From an uncultured Collinsella sp. (GTDB lineage Bacteria > Actinomycetota > Coriobacteriia > Coriobacteriales > Coriobacteriaceae), in assembly GCA_900762015.1 (NCBI GenBank), contig CAAFEX010000108.1, forward strand, positions 1 through 19,879: 19,879 nucleotides of DNA, read 5' to 3'. Below, one piece after another: positions 6,207 to 13,893 of this stretch. The notes under the pieces are model-generated. The model had not been told where the DNA came from. It searched no databases and saw nothing but the letters and a program-made list of their open reading frames with translations. The position numbers and the translations under genes are program-made. Each line of letters begins with the position of its first letter. Positions within the stretch are counted from its first letter, which is position 1.

Positions 6207-8231
6207 TTAGCGTCGACGCTTCCAGATAATGCCGAGGATGATGACGATGATGCCGCCGATAAGGCACGCGCCAACTACTGCCAGCGTGTGGTCTCCCGTT
6301 GCGGCGAGCTTACCGGTCGTCTTCTTGGTGATGACCTTCGTGGTCGTCGTGTCCGTCTTGGGCGAGGGCTTAGGCGTCGGGGCCGGTGTGGGCGTGGGGT
6401 CCACGGCAGCGGAGCCAAAGCTGATGGTGCCCGCGAGCGAGGCCATCTTGCTCTCCCAGCCGTTCTGCCCGATCAGCGCCCTCAGCGCCGCCTCGCACGT
6501 GCCCCACTCGGTGTACTTGGTGGCGTGTGCAAAGGTGGGAAAGTCGGTCGTGTTGGTGATGATGTAGTTGTTGGTGGCGACGGTATAGGCCTTGGCGGGG
6601 TCGAGCGTGCTGCCGTCCTTGGTGAGTGTGGCACTCACAATGCGCTTGCCTTCGGGCTGCGTCCAATCAATCGTAACGTTGATGCCGCCAAAGGAGAGAA
6701 CGCTGCCAGAGTCATCGCGCCACTTGTACTTGTCTTGCGCCTCCTGCTCGGTATGGCCGGCTGCCACGTAGGCTTGCTGAAGCTCGTAGCTGTGATTGCA
6801 CTCGTCGCTGATCTGCAGTGAGTGCTCGAGCGCTGCCAGGAAGTCCGCGCCGGTCATGGTCCAGGTCTCCACGGTGTTGCCGTAAGGCGAGATAGCGATG
6901 ACGTTGCCGGCGGTCACATCGCCCGCAGCGATGCCACCGCGGATGCCGCCAGCGTTTTCGATAGCGAGGTCCGCGCCCGTCAAGGCAAGATAGGAGCCGC
7001 AAATCACATGGCCGATGGTCTGGGCCTTGGTGGTATCGCCCTCCTTGCTGGGGCGGAAATCGGTGGTGCGCACCATTTCCCAACCATGCGTGCCTGCGGC
7101 GTCCTCGCCGTAGAAATAGTTGGTGGTGGATGTGCCGAGCACCTTGTTCGATTCGTTTTCAAAGGCCACGTCGAGCGGCTTGATCTTGTTGCGGACGGCT
7201 TCAAGGCGGCTTTGGTAGTCGGAGCCCTTGTCGGGGTCTGCCAAAAGGTCATTGACGTTCTTGGCGGTGTAGAGCTTCTCGTCAGTGCCGCCTGCAGGGA
7301 CTGTGACCGTGTCATCGTCGGTCGTCTCGGTGCCATTCGTGTCGTACTTGTACGGAATGGAAAGCAGCCCCACCTCGGCAAAGGCGCTGCCTGCCTCGAC
7401 AACGTGGATCGTCTTGCCGTCGGCTCCCGTCACCTTCTCGTTAAGGTTGATGTGCTCGTGGCCTGCGATAAGGGCATCGACGCCACGGAGCCGCGTGGCA
7501 AAGGTCTTTGCGTCGAGCGTGTGCGCGATACACACAACAACATCGCAGCCCTCCTTGCGCAGCTGCTCTGCCTCGGCATTGATGGCGTTCGCGGCACTCG
7601 AGAAGCTGGTGCCCGCGACCAGGTCCGCGCGCAGCGAGGAACCTAGCGACTCATCCATGGCTCCGACGACGCCGACCTTGATTTTGTAGTCGAATGTGGA
7701 GTGATCCTCGCTATCCTCCCAGGTGCGATCGAGCGTCTTCGTGATGCTCGAGCTCCATACGCCGTTCGAGGACGTTGCATTCGCGCAGAGCATGGCGAAG
7801 GGCGTGCCGGTGGTGCTGTAGCCGGTCATGGTGCGGAGTTTGTCCGCGCCGTAGCTCCAGTCGTGGTTGCCTGGCGTGGTTGCGTCGTAGCCGTCGGCGT
7901 AGAAGGTGTCCATGAGCTCGGCGATGCTCTTGCCCTCGCTCATGGTGGCGAAGGACTGTCCGTGGAAGGTGTCGCCCGCATCGAGTAAAAGATCGGGGGC
8001 GCTGCTTTGGGCGCTATAGAAAACCGCCAGTCCGTCAAAGCCCACAGTGCCGGTGCCCTTGCTTGCGTTGTAGCTGTACTTGTAGCTGCCGTGGATATCG
8101 TTGGTGTGCATGACGGCCACGGAGCCGTCAATAGCGGCGGGCAGGTTTCCCGCGAAAGCGAGGCTTGGGATGCCTGCGAGCGCGCCGGCAAACAACGCGG
8201 CGGCCAACGCAAAGCGGGGGAGTCTTTTCAT
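6207..8231 (-). CDS. Secreted, sortase-anchored 5'-nucleotidase / 2',3'-cyclic-nucleotide phosphodiesterase family protein
   Basis: This 674-residue surface enzyme likely dephosphorylates extracellular nucleotides to nucleosides. A signal peptide (MKRLPRFALAAALFAGALAG..., cleavage near AFA-GN at 27-28) is followed by the metallophosphatase domain. Its motifs are MHTNDIHG (41-48), DAGDTFHG (84-91), PGNHDW (120-125), AH at 236-237 and GHEH (257-260). The C-terminal 5'-nucleotidase substrate domain (about 363-600) carries ENAGGIRGG (425-433) and SPYGNTV. A Pro/Thr-rich spacer (611-625) precedes LAATG (642-646), a hydrophobic segment and KRRR at the end. This is a cell-wall sorting signal of the LAXTG type used by actinobacterial class E sortases. 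The ribosome binding site AAGGA lies 7 bases before ATG. It is transcribed alone between two hairpin terminators. Neighbouring genes for a BMP-like protein and a phosphoesterase hint at nucleoside use; that link is inference. Confidence 0.93.
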   Translation of the reverse strand: MKRLPRFALAAALFAGALAGIPSLAFAGNLPAAIDGSVAVMHTNDIHGSYKYSYNASKGTGTVGFDGLAVFYSAQSSAPDLLLDAGDTFHGQSFATMSEGKSIAELMDTFYADGYDATTPGNHDWSYGADKLRTMTGYSTTGTPFAMLCANATSSNGVWSSSITKTLDRTWEDSEDHSTFDYKIKVGVVGAMDESLGSSLRADLVAGTSFSSAANAINAEAEQLRKEGCDVVVCIAHTLDAKTFATRLRGVDALIAGHEHINLNEKVTGADGKTIHVVEAGSAFAEVGLLSIPYKYDTNGTETTDDDTVTVPAGGTDEKLYTAKNVNDLLADPDKGSDYQSRLEAVRNKIKPLDVAFENESNKVLGTSTTNYFYGEDAAGTHGWEMVRTTDFRPSKEGDTTKAQTIGHVICGSYLALTGADLAIENAGGIRGGIAAGDVTAGNVIAISPYGNTVETWTMTGADFLAALEHSLQISDECNHSYELQQAYVAAGHTEQEAQDKYKWRDDSGSVLSFGGINVTIDWTQPEGKRIVSATLTKDGSTLDPAKAYTVATNNYIITNTTDFPTFAHATKYTEWGTCEAALRALIGQNGWESKMASLAGTISFGSAAVDPTPTPAPTPKPSPKTDTTTTKVITKKTTGKLAATGDHTLAVVGACLIGGIIVIILGIIWKRRR

Positions 8232-8295
8232 GGCAGTTTCCTTAGTCCTTAGCCAGAATGTCTGGTTGAATATCGGATTATCGACATAATATGCG

Positions 8296-8335
8296 AAAAC
8301 CGCCGCAAGGGCGTCTGTCCCTTTGCGGCGGTTTT
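8296..8335 (-). repeat. Palindromic repeat copy 3 (CTGTCCC loop), second terminator of the ABC operon
   Basis: AAAACCGCCGCAA (8296-8308) pairs perfectly with TTGCGGCGGTTTT (8323-8335). The loop carries GGGCGTCTGTCCC. On the - strand it ends in GGTTTTCGC. It lies 16 bases beyond copy 4 and acts as a back-up terminator between the ABC operon and the nucleotidase gene. Confidence 0.78.
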
Positions 8336-8350
8336 GGCGTTTGCGCAGAT

Positions 8351-8391
8351 AAAACCTGCCAAAATAAACCTGTCCCTTTTTGGCAGGTTTT
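8351..8391 (-). repeat. Palindromic repeat copy 4 (CTGTCCC loop), first terminator of the ABC operon
   Basis: AAAACCTGCCAAAA (8351-8364) pairs with TTTTGGCAGGTTTT (8378-8391), a perfect 14-bp stem. The loop is TAAACCTGTCCCT. On the - strand it starts in the TAA stop of the ATPase gene (8390-8392) and ends with GGTTTTATC, a classic terminator shape. Confidence 0.82.
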
Positions 8392-9184
8392 AGCTTAGCA
8401 GCATGCGGTCGTTGGCGAGCTCGCCGCCCGAGACCTCCTCGAACTTCTGCAGCAGGTCGGCTACGGTGAGCGACTTCTTCTCATCGCCCGCCACGTCGTA
8501 GATCACGTGGCCTTCGTGCATCATGATCAGACGGTTGCCCAGACGGATGGCGTCGTTCATGTTGTGCGTGACCATGAGCGTGGTCAGGTGGTTCTCGTCG
8601 ACGATCTCCTCGGTCAGGTTGAGCACCTTAGAGGCCGTCTTGGGGTCGAGGGCCGCCGTGTGCTCGTCGAGCAGCAGCAGGCGCGGCCTGGTGAGCGTGG
8701 CCATCAGCAGGGTGAGTGCCTGGCGCTGGCCGCCCGAGAGCAGGCCGACCTTGGCGTTGAGGCGTGTGTCCAGACCAAGGTCCAGGCGCTTGAGCAACTC
8801 AACGTACTCGTCCTTCTCGGCCTTGGTGACGCCCCACGAAAGGCCGCGACGCTGGCCGCGACGCTTGGCGAGGGCCAAGTTCTCGGCAATCTGCATGTCG
8901 GCAGCGGTACCGCGCATGGGGTCCTGAAACACGCGGCCCAGGTACTTGGCGCGCTGCGACTCGCTCAGGCGCGAGATGTCGGTGCCGTCGAGCTCGATAA
9001 CGCCCGAATCGAGCGGGTACACGCCGGCGATCATGTTGAGCAGCGTGGACTTGCCGGCGCCGTTGCCGCCGATCACGGTTACAAAGTCGCCGTCATTCAG
9101 GGTGAGGTCGACGCCGGTGAGCGCGCGCTTCTCGGTGACGGTGCCCTTGTTAAAGGTCTTCTTGACATGCGAGAGCTTAAGCAT
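8390..9184 (-). CDS. ABC transporter ATP-binding protein (TrpXYZ-type importer)
   Basis: This 264-residue ATPase powers the importer encoded by the two upstream genes. Numbered from the chosen start, it has Walker A GGNGAGKST (39-47), Q-loop VFQDP (85-89), signature LSGGQ (149-153), Walker B LLLLDE (169-174) and the H-switch VTHN (H207). The Walker B extension DEHTAALDP, where most importers have DEPTSALDP, is common in ATPases paired with ABC_sub_bind lipoproteins. The longer reading from 9265 would run through the permease coding region, so the ATG at 9184 (MLKLSHVKKTF) is chosen. It overlaps the permease 3' end (stop at 9177-9179) by 8 bases, with GGGAG/GAGG upstream. Coupled translation is likely. 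Confidence 0.95.
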   Translation of the reverse strand: MLKLSHVKKTFNKGTVTEKRALTGVDLTLNDGDFVTVIGGNGAGKSTLLNMIAGVYPLDSGVIELDGTDISRLSESQRAKYLGRVFQDPMRGTAADMQIAENLALAKRRGQRRGLSWGVTKAEKDEYVELLKRLDLGLDTRLNAKVGLLSGGQRQALTLLMATLTRPRLLLLDEHTAALDPKTASKVLNLTEEIVDENHLTTLMVTHNMNDAIRLGNRLIMMHEGHVIYDVAGDEKKSLTVADLLQKFEEVSGGELANDRMLLS

Positions 9185-10100
9185 CTGCCTCATCTCCCTT
9201 CGTGTAGGAGCTGCGGAGCTTATAGCGCTCCCAAACCACGGGCACGCACAGGGCCACAGCGACAATTACGGCGGAGAGCAGCTTCATGTCGTTGGCGTCC
9301 ATGCCCAACTGCAGCACGATGGCGCGGATAAGGAAGTACACCACGGAGCCAAAGACGGCGGAGGCAAGACGGACGCTAAACTGCGTGAGGCCGCCGGGCA
9401 GCAGACGGCCGAGCACCTCGCCGATAACAATGGCGGCAAGACCGATAACGATGGCACCGGTGCCCATACCAATGTCGGCATACTTCTGGCTCTGGCAGAT
9501 AAGCGCGCCCGAAAGGCCGATGAGGGCGTTGGAGAGCACGAGGGCGATCATCTTGGTGGAGTTGGTGTTGACGCCCAGAGCGCGGATCATGTACTCGTTG
9601 TTGCCGGTGGCGCGCAGCGCCGAGCCGATCTCGGTGCCAAAGAACCAATACAGGATGGCAACGATAGCCACGGCGAGCAGGATGCCCAAGATGATGGCAA
9701 CGGTGGACTGCGGCAGACCGGTCATATTGCTGACGGCCGAGAACACGGTGCCCTTGGCAAGAATTGGCGTATTGGACTTGCCCATGATGCGCAGGTTGAT
9801 GGACCACAGGCTGATCTGGGTGAGGATTCCGGCGAGGATCGCGGGAATCTCGAAGACGGTGGTCAAAATGCCCGTGACGGCACCCGCGATGGCGCCGGCG
9901 CACATACCGGCCAGCACGGCGAGCAGCGGGTCGACGTTGTTATTGACGATGAGCACAGCGCAGACGCAGCCGCCGAGGGCAAAGCTGCCGTCGCAGGTCA
10001 TATCGGGAATGTCGAGCAGGCGGAACGTGATAAACACGCCAAGCACCATAATGCCCCAGAGGACGCCCTGCGAAACGGCGCCCTGCAATGCAATGAGCAT
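9177..10100 (-). CDS. ABC transporter permease (BPD_transp_2 / LivH-type)
   Basis: This is the integral membrane subunit of the importer, 307 residues with about 8-9 hydrophobic spans. It begins MLIALQGAVSQGVLWGIMVLGVFITFRLLDIPDMTCDGSF. The RLLDIPDMTCDGSFALGG region and the cytoplasmic GSALRATGNNEYMIRALGVN stretch (about 180-200, the likely ATPase-contacting EAA-like loop) are typical of permeases paired with ABC_sub_bind lipoproteins. AGGAGG lies 8 bases before ATG. The 203-base gap from the lipoprotein gene contains a hairpin, while its 3' end overlaps the ATPase gene. Confidence 0.94.
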   Translation of the reverse strand: MLIALQGAVSQGVLWGIMVLGVFITFRLLDIPDMTCDGSFALGGCVCAVLIVNNNVDPLLAVLAGMCAGAIAGAVTGILTTVFEIPAILAGILTQISLWSINLRIMGKSNTPILAKGTVFSAVSNMTGLPQSTVAIILGILLAVAIVAILYWFFGTEIGSALRATGNNEYMIRALGVNTNSTKMIALVLSNALIGLSGALICQSQKYADIGMGTGAIVIGLAAIVIGEVLGRLLPGGLTQFSVRLASAVFGSVVYFLIRAIVLQLGMDANDMKLLSAVIVAVALCVPVVWERYKLRSSYTKGDEADA

Positions 10101-10204
10101 GCTTCATACCTCCTAGGATAGGGTGGACACGTGATTCACCATAATAGCGGTAACAATGCATAGAAGAGCTGCGGACAGACGTTTTGTTTTACCTGAAACA
10201 AGCA

Positions 10205-10233
10205 GGGCGGACGCCGGTCTACAGCGCCCGCCC
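10205..10233 (-). terminator. Intercistronic hairpin between lipoprotein and permease genes (partial terminator or mRNA stabiliser)
   Basis: GGGCGGACGC (10205-10214) pairs with GCGCCCGCCC (10224-10233), with one mismatch and a 9-base loop. On the - strand it is followed by TGCTTGTTT. A leaky terminator or 3'-end stabiliser here would let the binding protein be made in excess over the membrane parts, as is common for ABC importers. The function is inferred from position. Confidence 0.55.
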
Positions 10234-10303
10234 CTGTGGCTCAGATATTGAATAACGCAGCTAAAGCGCGAGCACGGGCTCTAGACGCATGCCGCGTATA
10301 GCA

Positions 10304-11284
10304 TTACGCGTCCAGAGCGGAAAGGTCGATGCCCAGGGCCTCGGCCATTTCGTCGTTCTTGACGACGACCAGGTCCTTGCTCGAGAGGTGCTTGATAGGC
10401 ATGTCTTCGGGCTTGGCCTCGCCCTTCAGAATCTTGACGGCCATCTCGCCCGCGGCGTAGCCCAGATCCTCGTAATTGATGGAGAGGGTGAACAGGCCGC
10501 CGGCCATGCACATGCCCTCCTCGCCAGTCACGAAGGGAAGCTTGTTCTCCTTGCAGATCTGGCCCACCTGCGAGGCGCCCGCGGCGATGGTGTTGTCGGT
10601 GGGGGAGTACAGCGCGTCGACCTTGCCCACGGCAGACTCGACGACGGACTGAATCTCGTTGGAGCTCGAGACGGTGAAATCGGTGTACTCGAGGCCCAGC
10701 TTGTCGAGCTCCTTCTTGGCGGCCTTGATCTGGACGTCGGAGTTGGACTCGGCGGTGCAGTAGAGCAGGCCGACCTTTTTAACGTCGGGCAGGACCTTCT
10801 GCATCATCTCGAGCTGCTCGGCGACCGGGGTGAGGTCGGAAGCGCCCGTGACGTTGGTGCCGGGCTTGTCGTTGTCCTGGACCAGGCCGGAGGCGGCGTA
10901 GTCGGTGATGGCGCAGCCCACGATGGGGATATCGGCCGTGGCGCCGGCGGCAGCCTGCGCGGCGGGCGTGGCGATGGCATAAATCAGGTTGACGTTGTCG
11001 CCCACAAACTTGTCGGCAATGGACTTACACGTGGACTGGTCGTTCTGGGCGTTCTTCTGGTCGATCTTGACCTTAAGGCCGCTCTCCTTGATGGCCTTGA
11101 CAAAGCCGTCGTTGGCGGCATCGAGTGCGGAGTGCTCGGTGAGCTGCAGAACGCCGATGGTGTAGTCGGAACCGGCGGCAGCAGAGCCGGAACCAGAGTT
11201 GCCGCCGCATCCGGCGAGCGGGGCGAGCGCGAGCAGGCCAGCGGAGACCAGAAGGCTCCTGCGGCTGATGGTGATGTCCTTCAT
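10304..11284 (-). CDS. ABC transporter substrate-binding lipoprotein (ABC_sub_bind, TrpX-like)
   Basis: This is the extracytoplasmic lipoprotein that captures the ligand for the importer. The 326-residue protein begins MKDITISRRSLLVSAGLLALAPLAGCGG. It has a lipobox LAGC with C26 as the lipidated residue, and a twin Arg (R8-R9, SRRSLL) that makes Tat export possible. A Gly/Ser linker leads to the type-1 periplasmic-binding fold: YTIGVLQLTEHSALD, DKFVGDNVNLIYAIATPAAQAA, IPIVGCAITD, VKKVGLLYCTAESNSDVQ. These are family features of ABC_sub_bind proteins, of which TrpX-type members are linked to Trp/Tyr uptake; the ligand here is not proven. The ATG at 11284 is preceded by GGGGG at 7 bases. A longer reading from 11332 would include the promoter leader and is rejected. 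Confidence 0.93.
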   Translation of the reverse strand: MKDITISRRSLLVSAGLLALAPLAGCGGNSGSGSAAAGSDYTIGVLQLTEHSALDAANDGFVKAIKESGLKVKIDQKNAQNDQSTCKSIADKFVGDNVNLIYAIATPAAQAAAGATADIPIVGCAITDYAASGLVQDNDKPGTNVTGASDLTPVAEQLEMMQKVLPDVKKVGLLYCTAESNSDVQIKAAKKELDKLGLEYTDFTVSSSNEIQSVVESAVGKVDALYSPTDNTIAAGASQVGQICKENKLPFVTGEEGMCMAGGLFTLSINYEDLGYAAGEMAVKILKGEAKPEDMPIKHLSSKDLVVVKNDEMAEALGIDLSALDA

Positions 11285-11319
11285 ATCATTACCCCCAGTA
11301 TAAAAATGGCTGGAAACAC

Positions 11320-11375
11320 TGCACTGGGACAAAGTGCAAGTGGAACTATAGTAGCGCTGATGTCCATTTTTACAA
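11320..11375 (-). promoter_or_regulatory. Candidate promoter and operator of the ABC importer operon
   Basis: On the - strand, TTGTAA (11370-11375) and TACTAT (11348-11353) are spaced by 16 bases, a reasonable housekeeping-type promoter. Just downstream, TGCACT (11320-11325) and AGTGCA (11333-11338) form a perfect 6-bp inverted repeat with a 7-base centre, well placed for repressor binding or a small 5' hairpin. A TAAAAATGG/CCATTTTTA pair also flanks this stretch. The assignment is by eye. Confidence 0.45.
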
Positions 11376-11402
11376 CAGCCTGGCGGGTTTTTTAATACAG
11401 AA

Positions 11403-11435
11403 TCGGATGGGCGGTACGGGTAGTCGAATGGGCGG
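11403..11435. repeat. Pair of 12-bp direct repeats upstream of the importer promoter
   Basis: TCGGATGGGCGG (11403-11414) and TCGAATGGGCGG (11424-11435) differ at one base. Their starts are 21 bp apart, about two helical turns, so they face the same side of DNA. They lie between the WYL regulator stop codon and the importer promoter, at roughly -60 to -95 of the predicted start, as expected for an activator site. The WYL regulator next door is the natural candidate. Confidence 0.4.
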
Positions 11436-11444
11436 CGGAGGGTC

Positions 11445-12230
11445 TTATGCGGCGGAGGAGGCGTCGTCCTCGTCTAGGGCGGCGAAGAGCTTCTTGCCGT
11501 CGAGGAGACGTGTGGTGACGTTTCTCATACGGGCGATCTCGACGGTGCGCAGCGTATCGTCGGTGCCTCGGGCGTCGTAGACCGTTCCCAGCAGATACGA
11601 GATGCCATCGCGCTGCCTGATGGCAAAGGGACGGAGTGTCATCCGTGCTGCTTCGGTTTCGCCGCGTGTCGTGACGCTCGAAATATCAAAACTCACCGTG
11701 GTTCCGTGGTCGATGGCCTGCTCGACGAGCTCGCACGTGTCGATGCGCTTGATGGGCGTGCGTGTTGCCTTGGTAGCCTTGCTGCCTGCGCTTGGAGCGG
11801 GTTCGGGTGTATCGAAGTAGCCGCGAACGTCGGCGCTCGCCATGGCAACTAAGTGCTGCGCCATGCTCTTGCGGATAGCGATAGGCGTGGAGCGGTTGCG
11901 CATGACCATACCGTGGAGCCGGATGATCTCTTCATCGGTGAGCGGGCGGGTAAGAAGTTTGTAGCCCACGCCGCGTTTGTACTCAATTTCGTATCCGGCA
12001 TGGCGAAGCGCGGAGATGGCGGTGTAGATGCTGCGCCGCGCCGCCGAGATGGGCATGCGGGCGGGGTCGTCGGGATGGGCGAGGCGCCGGATCAACTCAT
12101 CGGAAAGCATGGCCTTGTCCTCGCCGGTGTTTTCGCTTAATAGTTGCAGGATGCGAACGGCGCGATAGGCTGCCATCGAGGCGGCGCCTCTAGTCGTGGT
12201 GTCGTAGGTTTCAACAGCGGCTTCGGTCAT
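11445..12230 (-). CDS. HTH–WYL-domain transcriptional regulator
   Basis: This is a 261-residue predicted DNA-binding regulator. Residues about 20-93 form a winged helix-turn-helix (AAYRAVRILQLLSENTG, then ARRSIYTAISALRHAGYEIEYKRGVGYKL). A helical linker follows. The C-terminal WYL-type sensor domain (about 160-245) contains LRPFAIRQRDGISYLLGTVYD and RTVEIARMRNV. The W-Y-L core reads S-Y-L here (211-213). WYL domains sense nucleic acid or small ligands in several regulators. GTG at 12239 is only 1 base from the AAAGGA element, whereas ATG at 12230 has a 10-base spacing and is chosen. It lies directly upstream of the ABC importer in the same orientation, about 160 bases from its start codon, so control of that operon is plausible but unproven. 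Confidence 0.82.
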   Translation of the reverse strand: MTEAAVETYDTTTRGAASMAAYRAVRILQLLSENTGEDKAMLSDELIRRLAHPDDPARMPISAARRSIYTAISALRHAGYEIEYKRGVGYKLLTRPLTDEEIIRLHGMVMRNRSTPIAIRKSMAQHLVAMASADVRGYFDTPEPAPSAGSKATKATRTPIKRIDTCELVEQAIDHGTTVSFDISSVTTRGETEAARMTLRPFAIRQRDGISYLLGTVYDARGTDDTLRTVEIARMRNVTTRLLDGKKLFAALDEDDASSAA

Positions 12231-12239
12231 GGTGCCCAC

Positions 12240-12412
12240 GTCCTTTCCGTTTTGGGTGGCGACGGTATGGAGCCTAGGACGTGGGGCTTTCCCAGGGGCG
12301 CAGGGCGCTCTGGGCGGTCGGTAGTCGTCGGCAAACGGCGGGTCGAGTTTTCAACAGCCCTGCTCAACTGACCAAAAACTTGCCAAAAGCTTGACGGATG
12401 CTGTTGAAAAAA
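12240..12412. promoter_or_regulatory. Upstream region of the WYL regulator with nested repeats
   Basis: TTTTCAACAGC (12348-12358) and GCTGTTGAAAA (12400-12410) are perfect 11-bp inverted repeats. Between them sit two tandem 11-mers, CCAAAAACTTG (12372-12382) and CCAAAAGCTTG (12383-12393). The right arm merges with the T-tract of the asnS terminator. No good -35/-10 pair was found for the regulator gene. The symmetry suggests a protein-binding or RNA-folding site. Confidence 0.4.
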
Positions 12413-12442
12413 AGCGTCTCTCGACCGATGTCGAGAGGCGCT
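12406..12442 (-). terminator. Intrinsic terminator of asnS
   Basis: AGCGTCTCTCGAC (12413-12425) pairs with GTCGAGAGGCGCT (12430-12442), a 13-bp stem with one G·U pair and the loop CGAT. On the - strand a run of seven T follows (A-run 12407-12413 on the + strand). It sits about 50 bases after the asnS stop. Confidence 0.92.
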
Positions 12443-12489
12443 TGTGCGATGAGCGTTGGCGTGTGGCGACGCGAGCTAGCGTCCGACGA

Positions 12490-13893
12490 TTAGAAGTCGG
12501 CGTTGCCCACGGTGCGCGGGTGCGGCAGGACGTCGCGGATGTTGCCCACGCCGGTCAGATACATGACCAAGCGCTCGAAGCCCAGACCGTAGCCGGCGTG
12601 CTTGCAGGAACCGTAGCGGCGCAGGTCAAGGTAGTACTTGTACTGCTCGGGATTCATGCCCAGGTCCTTGATGCGGGCCTCGAGCAGATCCAGGCGCTCC
12701 TCGCGCTGGGAGCCACCGATGATCTCGCCGATACCGGGAACCAGGCAGTCGGCGGCGGCGACGGTCTTGCCGTCCTCGTTCATGCGCATGTAGAAGGCCT
12801 TGATCTCGGCCGGGTAGTCGGTTACGAAGGTCGGGCGCTTAAAGTGCTCCTCGGTCAGGAAGCGCTCGTGCTCGGTCTGCAGGTCGATGCCCCAGCTCAC
12901 GGGGTAGTCAAACTTGTGACCGGCGGCGACGGCCTGCTCCAGGATCTCGACGGCCTCGGTGTAGGTAACGCGGGCGAAGTCGGAGTTGGCGACATGGTCT
13001 AGGCGTTCGAGCAGACCCTTGTCCACAAACTTGTTGAGCATATTGAGCTCGTCGGGGCAGGTGGCCATGACGTCCTTGAGGACATACTTGAGCATAGCCT
13101 CGGCGTTATCCATGTAGTCGTTAAGGTCGGCAAAGGCCATCTCGGGCTCGATCATCCAAAACTCGGCGGCGTGGCGCGTGGTGTTGGAGTTTTCGGCGCG
13201 GAAGGTGGGGCCAAAGGTGTACACGTCGCCAAAGGCCATGGCAAAGTTCTCGGCATTGAGCTGGCCGGACACGGTGAGGCTTGCATGCTTGCCAAAGAAG
13301 TCCTGGCTCCAGTCGACCTCGCCGGACTCGGTGAGGGGCGGATTTTTGGGGTCGAGCGTGGTCACGCGGAACATCTCGCCGGCGCCCTCGCAGTCACTCG
13401 TGGTGATGATGGGGGTGTTGACGTAGACAAAGCCCTGCTCCTGGAAGAAGCGGTGGATGGCGGCAGCCGCGACAGAGCGGATGCGGAACACGGCGCGGAA
13501 CAGGTTGGTGCGCGGGCGCAGGTGCTGCTGGGTGCGCAGGAACTCGACGGTTGCGCGCTTCTTCTGCAGCGGGTAATCCGGGGCGCTCGTGCCCTCGACC
13601 TCGATGGAGGTGGCAGAAAGCTCGAAAGGCTGGGGCGCATCGGGGGTCAGCTTGACGGTGCCGGTGCAAATGAGTGCGGCCGAGACGTTTTGATGGGCGA
13701 TCTCGTCGTAGTTGTCGAGTGCCTCGCGGTTCATGACGACCTGCAGGTCGCGGAAGCAGCTGCCGTCGTTGAGCGTAACAAAGCCAAAGTTCTTCATGTC
13801 GCGGACGGACTTGACCCAGCCGGCGACGGTGACGGTTTGGCCGCCGAGCGACTCGGCATCGGCATAGAGCTGCGCGATTTTGGTGCGGTTCAC
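12490..13893 (-). CDS. asnS: Asparagine–tRNA ligase (AsnRS)
   Basis: This class IIb aminoacyl-tRNA synthetase charges tRNA-Asn with asparagine using ATP. Numbered from the chosen start, the N-terminal OB-fold anticodon-binding domain (about 18-105) contains VTVAGWVKSVRDMKNFGFV and NDGSCF. The catalytic domain shows motif 2, FRAENS (231-236) followed by TRHAAEFWMIEPEMAF (239-254), and motif 3, GLGFERL (436-442) ending IRDVLPHPRTVGNADF. RHAAEFWMIEPE separates AsnRS from AspRS. Upstream in-frame ATGs (13905, 13929, 13959) lack a ribosome binding site. GTG at 13893 is preceded by GGGAGG (13898-13903) with a short 4-base gap and gives 467 residues, like E. coli AsnS (466). The start choice is moderately sure; the function is very sure. 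Confidence 0.96.
   Translation of the reverse strand: MNRTKIAQLYADAESLGGQTVTVAGWVKSVRDMKNFGFVTLNDGSCFRDLQVVMNREALDNYDEIAHQNVSAALICTGTVKLTPDAPQPFELSATSIEVEGTSAPDYPLQKKRATVEFLRTQQHLRPRTNLFRAVFRIRSVAAAAIHRFFQEQGFVYVNTPIITTSDCEGAGEMFRVTTLDPKNPPLTESGEVDWSQDFFGKHASLTVSGQLNAENFAMAFGDVYTFGPTFRAENSNTTRHAAEFWMIEPEMAFADLNDYMDNAEAMLKYVLKDVMATCPDELNMLNKFVDKGLLERLDHVANSDFARVTYTEAVEILEQAVAAGHKFDYPVSWGIDLQTEHERFLTEEHFKRPTFVTDYPAEIKAFYMRMNEDGKTVAAADCLVPGIGEIIGGSQREERLDLLEARIKDLGMNPEQYKYYLDLRRYGSCKHAGYGLGFERLVMYLTGVGNIRDVLPHPRTVGNADF

Noticed and set aside
8946..10121. 391-codon + strand open frame opposite the ABC permease and ATPase
   Set aside because: It is antisense to recognisable ABC genes and has no start signal or motif.
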